Shown in pieces: positions 18,521-26,853 of a DNA stretch of 64,000 nt. The notes under the pieces are model-generated. The model searched no databases and had not been told where the DNA came from. It saw nothing but the letters and a program-made list of their open reading frames with translations. This DNA is from an alpha proteobacterium HIMB59 (GTDB lineage: Bacteria; Pseudomonadota; Alphaproteobacteria; HIMB59): NCBI GenBank assembly GCA_004321805.1, contig SGZV01000003.1, positions 1 through 64,000 on the forward strand, read 5' to 3'. Position numbers and translations under genes: made by a program. Positions within the stretch are counted from its first letter, which is position 1. Each line of letters begins with the position of its first letter.

Positions 18521-19708
18521 GTGAAAAACGAATTTAATAGAATTGAACGATTGCCTCCATATATATTTGGAGAAATCAATAAACTTAAAGCTAAACTAAG
18601 AAAAGATGGTAAAGACATTATTGATTTCGGTATGGGTAACCCAGATATGCCAACACCTAAGCATATAAGAGAGAAATTAAAAGAAGTAACTGATAAACCT
18701 GGTACGGGTAGGTACTCTATGAGTAGGGGTGTACCTGGATTAAGAAAGGCTCAAGCTAAATATTATGAAAGAAGATTTGGTGTAAAATTAAATCCTGAAA
18801 ATGAAATAGTTGTTACACTTGGATCTAAGGAAGGTTTGGCAAATTTAGCACAGGCGATATCTTCTCCAGGAGATATTATTATTTCTCCTAATCCATCATA
18901 CCCAATTCACCCTTATGGTTTTATTATAGCTGGAGCATCCTTAAGACATTTACGAACAATGAGTGATGGTGTGTTTGATATTGAAAAGTATCTAAAAAGA
19001 TTGGACCGTTCTATAAGACATAGCTCACCTTCACCTGTTGCTATGATTGTGTCTTTTCCTTCTAATCCTACTGCTCAAGTAGTTGATTTAGATTTTTACA
19101 AAGAAATTATTAAGATAGCTTTAAAGTATAATATTTATGTACTATCTGATTTGGCTTATGCAGAAATATATTTCGATAAGAACCCTCCGCCTTCCATATT
19201 ACAAGTTAATAGAGCTAAACAAATAGCAGTTGAATTTACGTCAATGTCTAAAACTTATGCTATGGCTGGATGGAGAATTGGTTTTGCCGTAGGTAATAAA
19301 AAATTAATTGAGGCATTAACCAAAATTAAATCTTATCTTGATTATGGCGCATTTACTCCTGTACAAGTGGCGGCTGCAACTGCTTTGAACGGTCCACAGT
19401 CATGTGTATCAGAAATAAGAGCTACATATCAGAGCAGAAGAGATGTTTTAGTAGAATCTATGAGTCGTTCAGGTTGGGAGATACCTAAGCCTGAAGCTAG
19501 TATGTTTGCTTGGGCACCTATCCCTGAAAAATACAAGGACAAAGGCTCTCTTAAGTTTGCTAAAGATTTAATGACCAAAGCAGATGTAGCTGTCTCACCA
19601 GGAATAGCATTTGGAGAGTATGGAGAGGGATTTGTAAGAATAGGTTTAGTTGAAAATGAACAAAGAATTAGGCAGGCAGCTAAAAATATAAGGAATTTAA
19701 AACTATAA
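18521..19708 (+). CDS. Class I aminotransferase, AlaC/LL-DAP aminotransferase-like
   Basis: This 395-residue fold-type I PLP enzyme starts at a GTG. Motifs include IDFGMGNPDMPTP near residue 39, NPSYPIHPYG, VSFPSNPTAQV, LSDLAYAEIYFD and the PLP lysine in TSMSKTYAMAGWRIGF, with GFVRIGLVEN at the C-terminus. The sequence closely follows the AlaC-type glutamate-pyruvate aminotransferases and the related LL-diaminopimelate aminotransferases. Alanine or aspartate-family amino acid metabolism is the probable role; the substrate cannot be settled by eye. Confidence 0.9.
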   Translation: MKNEFNRIERLPPYIFGEINKLKAKLRKDGKDIIDFGMGNPDMPTPKHIREKLKEVTDKPGTGRYSMSRGVPGLRKAQAKYYERRFGVKLNPENEIVVTLGSKEGLANLAQAISSPGDIIISPNPSYPIHPYGFIIAGASLRHLRTMSDGVFDIEKYLKRLDRSIRHSSPSPVAMIVSFPSNPTAQVVDLDFYKEIIKIALKYNIYVLSDLAYAEIYFDKNPPPSILQVNRAKQIAVEFTSMSKTYAMAGWRIGFAVGNKKLIEALTKIKSYLDYGAFTPVQVAAATALNGPQSCVSEIRATYQSRRDVLVESMSRSGWEIPKPEASMFAWAPIPEKYKDKGSLKFAKDLMTKADVAVSPGIAFGEYGEGFVRIGLVENEQRIRQAAKNIRNLKL

Positions 19709-19778
19709 TTCCCTAAATAACTAAAAAATAAAATATTGCTTATATCCTCGATAATTATATAAAAACAAACTTTAAACT

Positions 19779-20825
19779 ATGTTAAACACAAAAAAAATAG
19801 GATCTGTACTTAAAAATATTGAAAACATTGATGTTTTAAGTATCTCTGATGAAATCAATTGTCAGCAAGGTCAGTTAATTGCTGTAAAAGTGATTTCAGT
19901 AAATCCTAACTATAATAAATTAGAGCTAGTGTCAGGAAGAATTACTGAATTAACAGAGGGTGACATTATCATAGGTGCGTTGGGAAATAGAATTGCATCA
20001 TCAGGAATGACCGGATCAGTCCCAGAAGAACTAAATAAACACGATAAAATTCACATATTAAATCTTGGGGGTGTTATAGGATTATGCAAAGATTTTAATA
20101 TTCTTTTAGGGCCTGCAACAGAATGTGAAGTGCTTGGATCAATTATAGATAATTCTAACAAACAATTGAATCTTCAAGATTTTTCAAAAATTAAAAATAA
20201 TAAAAATATCAGTCAAGTACCAGCCATTGCTGTAATTGGCACTGGAATTGACTCAGGAAAAACTACCGTTACATCATTTATTATAAAAACACTCAGCAAA
20301 TATTTTGAAAAGATTAATGCATGCAAACTGGCTGGAACCGCATCGCAAAAAGACCTTTACTCTTATGAGGATAATGGAGCGTTTAAAACATCTGATTTTG
20401 TAGATTATGGCCTTCCAAGTACATGCATGACGGATAAGTCTGTTATTCAAGAGTGTTCATCTTCTATCATTAATCATATATCAGGAGACGCAGATATTTT
20501 GCTAATGGAGCTAGGAGATGGATATCATGGTGATTATGGAACTAAAGAGATAATTCAAAATAAAGATATTACCAATTCAATTGAAGTTATCATTATATGC
20601 GCATACGATATTTCAGGAGCAGTTAATATCATTGAAAATTTAAAATCTAATAACTTAGAAAATAAACTCCTTATTATTAGTGGCCCTGTCACTAATAATG
20701 TTTCTGCTTTCAAACAATCTTTTGAAAAATTTACTTTAGATAATTCAGATTATTTAAATATTTATAATTCTTCTAACCATGTAAATGTTTTTGCAAAGAT
20801 TATTAATAGGATTAATAATGATTAG
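19779..20825 (+). CDS. P-loop NTPase of unknown function, linked to arginine-type genes
   Basis: I do not recognise this 348-residue protein as a named enzyme. Residues about 25-120 look like an all-beta domain (strands such as QLIAVKVISV, KLELVSGRI and KIHILNLGGVIGL). The C-terminal half begins with a Walker A-like IGTGIDSGKTTV (about residues 153-164), then CKLAGTAS and DILLMELGDGYHGDYGT, which may be the metal-binding region. The layout recalls the SIMIBI class (BioD/CobB-like and DUF1611-like proteins), which often activate carboxylates with ATP. Its last 8 bases overlap the start of argC, placing it as first gene of an overlapping operon with ArgC and an ArgB-like kinase, so a role near N-acyl-glutamate or ornithine chemistry is inferred from context only. 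Confidence 0.7.
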   Translation: MLNTKKIGSVLKNIENIDVLSISDEINCQQGQLIAVKVISVNPNYNKLELVSGRITELTEGDIIIGALGNRIASSGMTGSVPEELNKHDKIHILNLGGVIGLCKDFNILLGPATECEVLGSIIDNSNKQLNLQDFSKIKNNKNISQVPAIAVIGTGIDSGKTTVTSFIIKTLSKYFEKINACKLAGTASQKDLYSYEDNGAFKTSDFVDYGLPSTCMTDKSVIQECSSSIINHISGDADILLMELGDGYHGDYGTKEIIQNKDITNSIEVIIICAYDISGAVNIIENLKSNNLENKLLIISGPVTNNVSAFKQSFEKFTLDNSDYLNIYNSSNHVNVFAKIINRINND

Positions 20826-21810
20826 AACTGGAATTATAGGCGCAAACGGCTTTTTAGGGTTAGAACTACTTAGAATTTTATCAATTCATCCTAAAGTTGA
20901 AATTTCAAAAATTTTAAAAAGAGAAAATGAGATAGAAGATGAGTTTACTCATCTCTCTTCACTAAATTTTAATGAAATTCAAACCTCAAATTTAGATGAT
21001 TTTAAAGAACTAGATTGTGTTTTTTTATCTTTACCACATGGTTCAGCTCATGAATATGTAAAAGAATTATTAAACAAAGTAAAAATTATTGATTTAAGTT
21101 CTGATTTTAGAATTAGAGATGCTAATTCATATGAATCCTATTACAAAACTTCTTTTGATCCTAGTATTCAATCAAGTTTTACATATGGATTTATTGAGCC
21201 CTCCTTAAATGAAATTAAAAAATCATCTAATGTTGCAAATCCAGGGTGTTTTGCACTGGCTAGTCAATTAGCTATTCTTCCTTTCCATTCGCTTATCGAC
21301 AAGATTTCTATAACTGCAATTACAGGCTCTAGTGGTGGTGGTAAATTACCATCTTTAAAAAATCATCATTCCACTCGTTCAAAAGATATTTTCTCTTACA
21401 ATATCAATAAGCACAGACACTTAGCTGAAATTTTTCAATCCTTTCCAAATCTCAGTGACAAATTATCCTTTGTTCCTTTATCTGGACCATTTACTAGAGG
21501 CATTTATCTAACTGCTCACATACAGACATCTGAACAAATTAATTCCAATTCAATTAATAGTTTAATTAAAAAAACCTTTATAAATATGCCTTTTGTTAGA
21601 TTTCAACAACAGGCAAAGCTTTCTAATGTTGTTGGCTCTAACTATTGTGATCTCTCAGTGTCTATTAAGGATGAGAATAGTTTTGTAGTTGAGACTTGCT
21701 TAGATAATTTAATTAAAGGAGCATCCGGTAATGCAGTTGAGTGTATGAACTTAATGTTTTCAGAAGATCAATCACTTGGTCTAAAAGAAATGTTACCTCT
21801 ATATCTATGA
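20818..21810 (+). CDS. argC: N-acetyl-gamma-glutamyl-phosphate reductase (ArgC-like)
   Basis: The track starts at 20785, but the ATG at 20818 gives the natural N-terminus MIRTGIIGANGFLG and an 8-base overlap with the preceding gene. The 330-residue protein has the Rossmann NADPH motif GANGFLGLELLR, a catalytic Cys in VANPGCFALASQ, SSGGGKLPSLK and NINKHRHLAEI, all typical of ArgC. ArgC reduces N-acetylglutamyl phosphate to the semialdehyde in ornithine/arginine synthesis. It ends in ATGA, shared with the start of the kinase gene, so all three genes are probably translated as a unit. Confidence 0.9.
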   Translation: MIRTGIIGANGFLGLELLRILSIHPKVEISKILKRENEIEDEFTHLSSLNFNEIQTSNLDDFKELDCVFLSLPHGSAHEYVKELLNKVKIIDLSSDFRIRDANSYESYYKTSFDPSIQSSFTYGFIEPSLNEIKKSSNVANPGCFALASQLAILPFHSLIDKISITAITGSSGGGKLPSLKNHHSTRSKDIFSYNINKHRHLAEIFQSFPNLSDKLSFVPLSGPFTRGIYLTAHIQTSEQINSNSINSLIKKTFINMPFVRFQQQAKLSNVVGSNYCDLSVSIKDENSFVVETCLDNLIKGASGNAVECMNLMFSEDQSLGLKEMLPLYL

Positions 21811-22658
21811 GCAAAACTCAATCTTTTTATCAGTCAATCCTTCAAAATTCGACATTAGTCGTCAAAGTTAGCGGTAAAATATGTGATAACCAAGAAAATA
21901 TAGAAAATGTTATCAGTGATATAAAAGAACTTTTATCAACTATTTCAAAATTAAAAGTCGTTTTAGTTTTTGGTTTTGGCAGACAATTAGATAATTACAT
22001 GAAAAATGTTCATAATCTTGAACCTAAAAAGATTAATGGAAGAAGAATTACTTCAGGCAATGATATTGAAGCAGCTAAAAAAATTTCAGGTCAAATATTA
22101 ATTGATATTTTTAGTTTAAGTTCAAGATATAACATAAGAAATTTTCCAATACCAATATCCAAAAAAGACTTTATATCAGCCAAAAGAAGAGAAGTTATTG
22201 ATGGAGTAGACTATGGTCAAGTGGGTGATGTTGTTTCTGTAGATGCACTTGAAATCCAAAAGTTATTTAAAGAACATGATATGATTATAATGCCAAGTTT
22301 AGTTTTAGATAAAAACACAGCTGAAGTATTAAATGTTAATGCAGATACTATTGCTACAGAATTAGCTATCAACTTGTCAGCAAGTAAATTAATTTTTATT
22401 TCTGATGTCCCATATATTAAAGATCTACAAGGTGAGAGAATATCTGCCGTTGATGAAAATGTAGCAAAAAAATTATTTGATGAAAAAATAATCACAAATG
22501 GAATGGTAGTAAAAGTTGAAAATTCTCTAAAAGCTCTTAATCAAGGGGTACAAAAAATTCATATTATAAGTGGTGAAATTAAAAATGCCTTACTCACAGA
22601 GTTGGAAACAGAAGAGGGCATTGGTACTGTGTTTCAAAAACAATCCTTAGATTATTAA
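21807..22658 (+). CDS. Acetylglutamate kinase-like amino acid kinase (ArgB-like)
   Basis: The track start at 21741 lies inside argC; the ATG at 21807, overlapping the argC TGA, gives 283 residues beginning MSKTQSFYQS. The amino acid kinase fold is clear: NVNADTIATELAINLSASK, IFISDVPYIKD, ITNGMVVKVENSLKAL and TEEGIGTVF all align with acetylglutamate kinase. However, the glycine-rich loop reads VFGFGRQLD where typical enzymes have VHGGGPQI, and KVSGK replaces the usual KYGGNAM. Those loops contact ATP and N-acetylglutamate, so substrate or activity may differ. ArgB function is likely but not certain. Confidence 0.82.
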   Translation: MSKTQSFYQSILQNSTLVVKVSGKICDNQENIENVISDIKELLSTISKLKVVLVFGFGRQLDNYMKNVHNLEPKKINGRRITSGNDIEAAKKISGQILIDIFSLSSRYNIRNFPIPISKKDFISAKRREVIDGVDYGQVGDVVSVDALEIQKLFKEHDMIIMPSLVLDKNTAEVLNVNADTIATELAINLSASKLIFISDVPYIKDLQGERISAVDENVAKKLFDEKIITNGMVVKVENSLKALNQGVQKIHIISGEIKNALLTELETEEGIGTVFQKQSLDY

Positions 22659-22666
22659 TTTATTAA

Positions 22667-22688
22667 AATATCATCTAAATTTGATATT
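22667..22688. terminator. Weak inverted repeat between convergent argB-like and argD genes
   Basis: AATATCA (22667-22673) pairs with TGATATT (22682-22688) over an 8-base loop in the 72-base convergent spacer. It is AT-only apart from one pair and has no U tract, so it is only a candidate shared terminator. Confidence 0.3.
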
Positions 22689-22730
22689 ATAACTTAATGG
22701 CTCTGGATCCACTGTTTATATAAAAAACGA

Positions 22731-23897
22731 TTAAATCTTAATAGTATTTAAGCAGTCTGAAATAATTTTTGCACCTTTTTTAAGCTCTTCAGCTTGTATA
22801 ATCAGTGGTGGAGTAATTCTTATGATATTTCCTTTAACAAGCGTAGTAACTAGACCATTTTTGGATGTTTCTTTATAGACTTTTAATGCTGTTATATCAT
22901 TTTTAAACTCAATACCTGCCATAAGACCTTTTATCCTAACTTCTTTTATAACTTCGTTGTCAGCATTAAGTTTTTTTAAAAGTTTTTCTAATAATAGACC
23001 TTTTGATTTAACGTTATTTAAAAAACCAACTTTATTAATAGTTTTGAGTACATTAAAGGCAACCCTTGTTTGTAACATTCCCCCACCAAATGTTGAGCCA
23101 TGAAAGCCTATAGAAATGTTCTTTGCTATTTTTTTTTTCACAATTGTAGCTCCAATGGGTATACCTGAACCTAATCCTTTGGCAGATGTAATAATATCTG
23201 GAGATACACCATAATGTTTATAAGCAAAAACTTTCCCTGTTCTTCCTATACCACCTTGTATTTCATCAGCTATTAATAAAATTTTTCTTTTTTTGCAAAT
23301 ATCTTTTATTGTTTTAGCAAAATCTCTACTGCAAATATTTATTCCTCCATCACCTTGAATAAATTCAATAATAATTGCCAGTGTTTTTTTATTGATTAAT
23401 TGTTTTAAATTTTTACTGTCATTAAATTTACAAAACTTCACTTTGCCTGGTACTGGACCAATATCAGTTTTATAAGCTTTATTACTTCCCACAGATAAAG
23501 CACCGATTGTTCTCCCATGAAAAGAAGAAGTCATTGCAATAATTTCATCTCTTCCTTTACTACTTCCAAAATTACGAGCAATTTTTAATGCAGCTTCTAT
23601 GCTCTCTGCACCAGAATTTGAAAAAAAAACATCACCTTTGTTACTTTCTTTTGAGAGCAATTGAGATAATTTGTTTTTATATAAATGTATTTGCGATCCT
23701 GAGAGGTGAGTGATACCTGTTTTTAATTGCTCTTGAATTGTTTTTTTAACAACAGCGTGGTTATAACCTAATGAATTGACAGCCACACCAGCAGAAAAAT
23801 CTAATAATTTTTTATTGTCTGCAGTGTATAAATAAGATCCATTTCCTTTGACTATTTCAAAGTTACTAAAGTTATAGGTTTTTAATAAATTATTCAT
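22731..23897 (-). CDS. argD: Acetylornithine aminotransferase-like class III transaminase
   Basis: This 388-residue PLP enzyme has GSYLYTADNKKLLDFSAGVAVNSLG at the N-terminus, FSNSGAESIEAALK, FHGRTIGALS, IADEIQGGIGRTG and the PLP lysine in ITSAKGLGSGIPIGA. This is the ArgD/ornithine-aminotransferase family. It would convert N-acetylglutamate semialdehyde to N-acetylornithine, the step after ArgC. It is encoded tail-to-tail with the P-loop/argC/argB-like operon and lies downstream of a LysR gene on the same strand (43-base gap). IADEIQGG differs from the usual VDEVQxG at one position without loss of the Asp. Confidence 0.92.
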   Translation of the reverse strand: MNNLLKTYNFSNFEIVKGNGSYLYTADNKKLLDFSAGVAVNSLGYNHAVVKKTIQEQLKTGITHLSGSQIHLYKNKLSQLLSKESNKGDVFFSNSGAESIEAALKIARNFGSSKGRDEIIAMTSSFHGRTIGALSVGSNKAYKTDIGPVPGKVKFCKFNDSKNLKQLINKKTLAIIIEFIQGDGGINICSRDFAKTIKDICKKRKILLIADEIQGGIGRTGKVFAYKHYGVSPDIITSAKGLGSGIPIGATIVKKKIAKNISIGFHGSTFGGGMLQTRVAFNVLKTINKVGFLNNVKSKGLLLEKLLKKLNADNEVIKEVRIKGLMAGIEFKNDITALKVYKETSKNGLVTTLVKGNIIRITPPLIIQAEELKKGAKIISDCLNTIKI

Positions 23898-23940
23898 ATG
23901 TGTGTTATATTTAATTTTTTTTGGAAAAATTACTAGAGAT

Positions 23941-24834
23941 TTAAAATCTCCATTGTTTAATCTTACTCATAAGAAAATCTCTAAAGGCTATTATTTTTAA
24001 GCTTCCTTTTAAATTTTCATGGTAAACCATATGAACTTCGTAACTTGGACCTTCAATCTCAGGTAAGACCTTTACAAGGTGTGCTTTATGTTGAACCATA
24101 TAATCGGGCAGGGCAGCAATACCGGCTCCTGTTTCAACAGCCACAAGCAGTCCATAAAGATTATTGATAGTTATATGAGGTTTTCTTGGCTTCGAGTTTT
24201 TATTGAGACCAGTCTTTAAAATCCAATTTGTATCAGATAGAGGAGATGGTTTACCAGTTCCATAGGTAATCAGCCTATGCTTAGAGAGTTCTGATCTTCT
24301 AATAGGCATTCCCATTTCGTTGATATAGTGCGCAGATCCATAAATGTGATATTTAATTGTAGCTATATGTTTTGAGACTAAATCTAAGTGTTTAGGTCTT
24401 CTCATCCAAATTCCAATATCATAATCTTGACGTAACATATCTTGCTCGTCTTCTGAGTAATTAAGTTTCAAATTTATTTCAGGATATTCTTCGATAAATT
24501 CATTAATTCTTGGGCTAAGCCACATTGAGCCAAAGCCTACAGTGGTATTAATTGATAAATTACCGCTTGGAATAGATTTAAATTCGATGATTTTTTTTTC
24601 AATAGAGTTTAAATCAGCAAAAATTTTTTCAGTTTCTTCAAATAAATAAGTTCCTTGTTCAGTAAGAGTAATTCCTTTGGTATGTCTTTTAAAAAGTTTT
24701 GTTTTTAGACTATGTTCTAAAGATTGAATTTGTCTTGTAATAGCTGATTGACTTAAATGAATAGTATCCATTGCTCTTGAGATGCTTCCAGCAGTGGCTA
24801 CATGATAAAAAGTTTTAAGTCTATCCCAATCCAT
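23941..24834 (-). CDS. LysR-type transcriptional regulator
   Basis: This 297-residue protein has an N-terminal winged helix-turn-helix (DWDRLKTFYHVATAGSISRAMDTIHLSQSAITRQIQSLE) followed by a substrate-binding domain with NTTVGFGSMWLSPRINEF and GAGIAALPDYMVQH. This is the standard LysR layout and length. The effector is unknown. It overlaps the 3' end of the tolC-like gene by 14 bases and precedes argD, so it is embedded in the minus-strand run rather than divergent from an obvious target. Arginine-type genes or the efflux gene are possible targets. Confidence 0.93.
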   Translation of the reverse strand: MDWDRLKTFYHVATAGSISRAMDTIHLSQSAITRQIQSLEHSLKTKLFKRHTKGITLTEQGTYLFEETEKIFADLNSIEKKIIEFKSIPSGNLSINTTVGFGSMWLSPRINEFIEEYPEINLKLNYSEDEQDMLRQDYDIGIWMRRPKHLDLVSKHIATIKYHIYGSAHYINEMGMPIRRSELSKHRLITYGTGKPSPLSDTNWILKTGLNKNSKPRKPHITINNLYGLLVAVETGAGIAALPDYMVQHKAHLVKVLPEIEGPSYEVHMVYHENLKGSLKIIAFRDFLMSKIKQWRF

Positions 24835-26095
24835 TTATAATTTTTTTGAGTTCTCCGTTAAGAATAAGTATATCCATCAAATAGTATTTTTTTTGTGTAT
24901 TTAAGTCTAATAAAATATTATTTGCATCGTTAAGATCGTTATTTGTTTCAATGAGCCTTGTAACGCTAATTTTTTGTGATTTATAAAGAATTTCATCTCC
25001 TTGAAGCTTTAATTTTAAAGTATCAATTATTTGTTTTTGATTTGATATTTTTTGTTGATAGAAGTCATAATTGTTCCATGACTCTAAATATATATTGAGC
25101 ATATCTTTCTTTAAATCTTTATGCTCAAGTAGTTTTTTTTCATACTCATATTTATCAATATCAAATTCATTTTCATCTTTTTTTCCATCATATAATGGAA
25201 CTGAAAGGGCAAGGGAAATACTTGAGTTTCTTCTATGATTAACAGTGGATGAAAATTTATCTGTATCAGACAGAGTGTAGGAAAGATCAACAGATGGTTT
25301 TAGATCTTTTTTACCCATCTCTAATTCTGGTTGATATGTTTTCTCAATATATTTCAAATAGTTTCCATAAGTTGAATTCATTAAATCAGAGAATTTTTTC
25401 TTCTTTACGGAATTTTCTGGAATACTAATACTAAATGTAAAGTTTACATCTTCATCTTGAAGTTCCATATCCAATAACTTATTTACTTGAAGCATTAAAT
25501 TATCAATTTGACGATCATAATCTAACAATAATGATTCAGCTTCAATTAGTTCATTTTGAAAATCTAAAAGGTCGGTTTTAGTAATTCTACTCGCTTTAAA
25601 TAGAATTTCTGCCTCTTGAACTTTTTTTTCAAAAAATTTTATATTATTTTTTTGATTTGTTTTTTTTAATACCAAACCTTGAAGGTTGTTGTATCCATTA
25701 ATTAATTCCTTAATTAACAGCTCTTTTTGATAAGTTCTTAGATAGTCATAGGCTTGATTTCTTGTTTGAGTGGCAAGAAGATTTAATTGACTAAATCCAC
25801 CATTGTATAGATTCATAGTTGCACTTATTGTATTTGTATTTGAATTAATTGTTGAGGTTGTATCAGCTGATGTAGAGTTATTCGTAAGACTATAAGAATA
25901 ATCTATTTGTGGAATATAGATATTAGTAGCATTCTCTAAATCAATATCATCTATTAAGTCGTCATATTTAAATGAAGAGCTATTTTCATTCTTATCAATT
26001 AAAATTTTAATTAAATCAGAAATTTCATATGCGTTAGTTAAGTTAAAATTTAATAGAAGAAATAGAGATATTATTGTTACTTTGATTTTTGCCAT
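24821..26095 (-). CDS. TolC-family outer membrane channel protein
   Basis: The track starts at 26122 inside mazG, but the ATG at 26095 gives a clean signal peptide (MAKIKVTIISLFLLLNFNLTNA), so I prefer that 424-residue form. The mature protein has two similar halves of long amphipathic helices with short beta segments, for example NTISATMNLYNGGFSQLNLLATQTRNQ and SISLALSVPLYDGKKDENEF. The pattern Y-x-x-LYNGG/LYDG is typical of TolC-type efflux or type I secretion channels. No membrane-fusion or pump gene lies nearby, so its partner must be encoded elsewhere. Confidence 0.85.
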   Translation of the reverse strand: MAKIKVTIISLFLLLNFNLTNAYEISDLIKILIDKNENSSSFKYDDLIDDIDLENATNIYIPQIDYSYSLTNNSTSADTTSTINSNTNTISATMNLYNGGFSQLNLLATQTRNQAYDYLRTYQKELLIKELINGYNNLQGLVLKKTNQKNNIKFFEKKVQEAEILFKASRITKTDLLDFQNELIEAESLLLDYDRQIDNLMLQVNKLLDMELQDEDVNFTFSISIPENSVKKKKFSDLMNSTYGNYLKYIEKTYQPELEMGKKDLKPSVDLSYTLSDTDKFSSTVNHRRNSSISLALSVPLYDGKKDENEFDIDKYEYEKKLLEHKDLKKDMLNIYLESWNNYDFYQQKISNQKQIIDTLKLKLQGDEILYKSQKISVTRLIETNNDLNDANNILLDLNTQKKYYLMDILILNGELKKIINGLG

Positions 26096-26853
26096 TCTTT
26101 TTCCAAATTTTTTAAATTCCATTCTATTTTATTCTTATTCATTTTTTTTTCCATTTTTTTAAATCTTTTTTCAAACTTTCTATTTGAGTCTCTTATAACT
26201 GACTCTACATCAAGACCTAGTTTTCTAGATAAATTTATACAAGAAAAGAATAGATCACCTAATTCTTCTTTTATATTTTTTTTATTATTTTTTTTAATCT
26301 CCATTGACAGTTCATTGACTTCTTCTTTAACTTTTTTCATAGTATCTATGGAATTTTTCCAATCAAATCCCTCTTTAGCAGCTCTTTTTTGTAGTTTTAA
26401 TGCTCTTGTAACAGCAGGTAAGCTAATACTTACACCATCTAAAACTGATTTTGCTCCTTTACTTTTTCTTTCAAGTTTTTTTTTGTACTCCCAATACTCG
26501 TTAACATCGGCAATAGATTTTATATTTTCATTCTTTAAAAAAATATGCGGATGACGAGACTTCATTTTTTGTACACTTTTACTTATTACATTTTTAATAT
26601 TAAATTTCTTTTTTTCTTCAGCTATGACGGAGTGATAAATTACTTGTAAAAGAAGATCTCCTAATTCATCCTCTAGTTCACTGTAATTTCCTGTTTCTAT
26701 AGCCTCAACAACTTCATAGGCTTCTTCTAAGGTATATTTAGCTAATGTTTTTGCACTTTGCTGTATATCCCAGGGACATCCTTTTTTTGGATCTCGTAGT
26801 TTTTTTACGACGTCAATAATTTCATCTAAATTATTCAAATTTTTTTTTACCAT
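26077..26853 (-). CDS. mazG: MazG nucleoside triphosphate pyrophosphohydrolase
   Basis: This 258-residue protein has tandem MazG domains. The first holds CPWDIQQSAKTLAKYTLEEAYEVVEAI with EELxEE-type metal ligands and ELEDELGDLLLQVIYHS; the second repeats EEVNELSMEI and IKEELGDLFFSCINLSRKLG. It hydrolyses NTPs or dNTPs to monophosphates, a house-cleaning function. The gene overlaps the ggt-like gene upstream (7 bases) and the tolC-like gene downstream. Lysine-rich C-terminal half reflects the AT-rich genome. Confidence 0.95.
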   Translation of the reverse strand: MVKKNLNNLDEIIDVVKKLRDPKKGCPWDIQQSAKTLAKYTLEEAYEVVEAIETGNYSELEDELGDLLLQVIYHSVIAEEKKKFNIKNVISKSVQKMKSRHPHIFLKNENIKSIADVNEYWEYKKKLERKSKGAKSVLDGVSISLPAVTRALKLQKRAAKEGFDWKNSIDTMKKVKEEVNELSMEIKKNNKKNIKEELGDLFFSCINLSRKLGLDVESVIRDSNRKFEKRFKKMEKKMNKNKIEWNLKNLEKEWQKSK

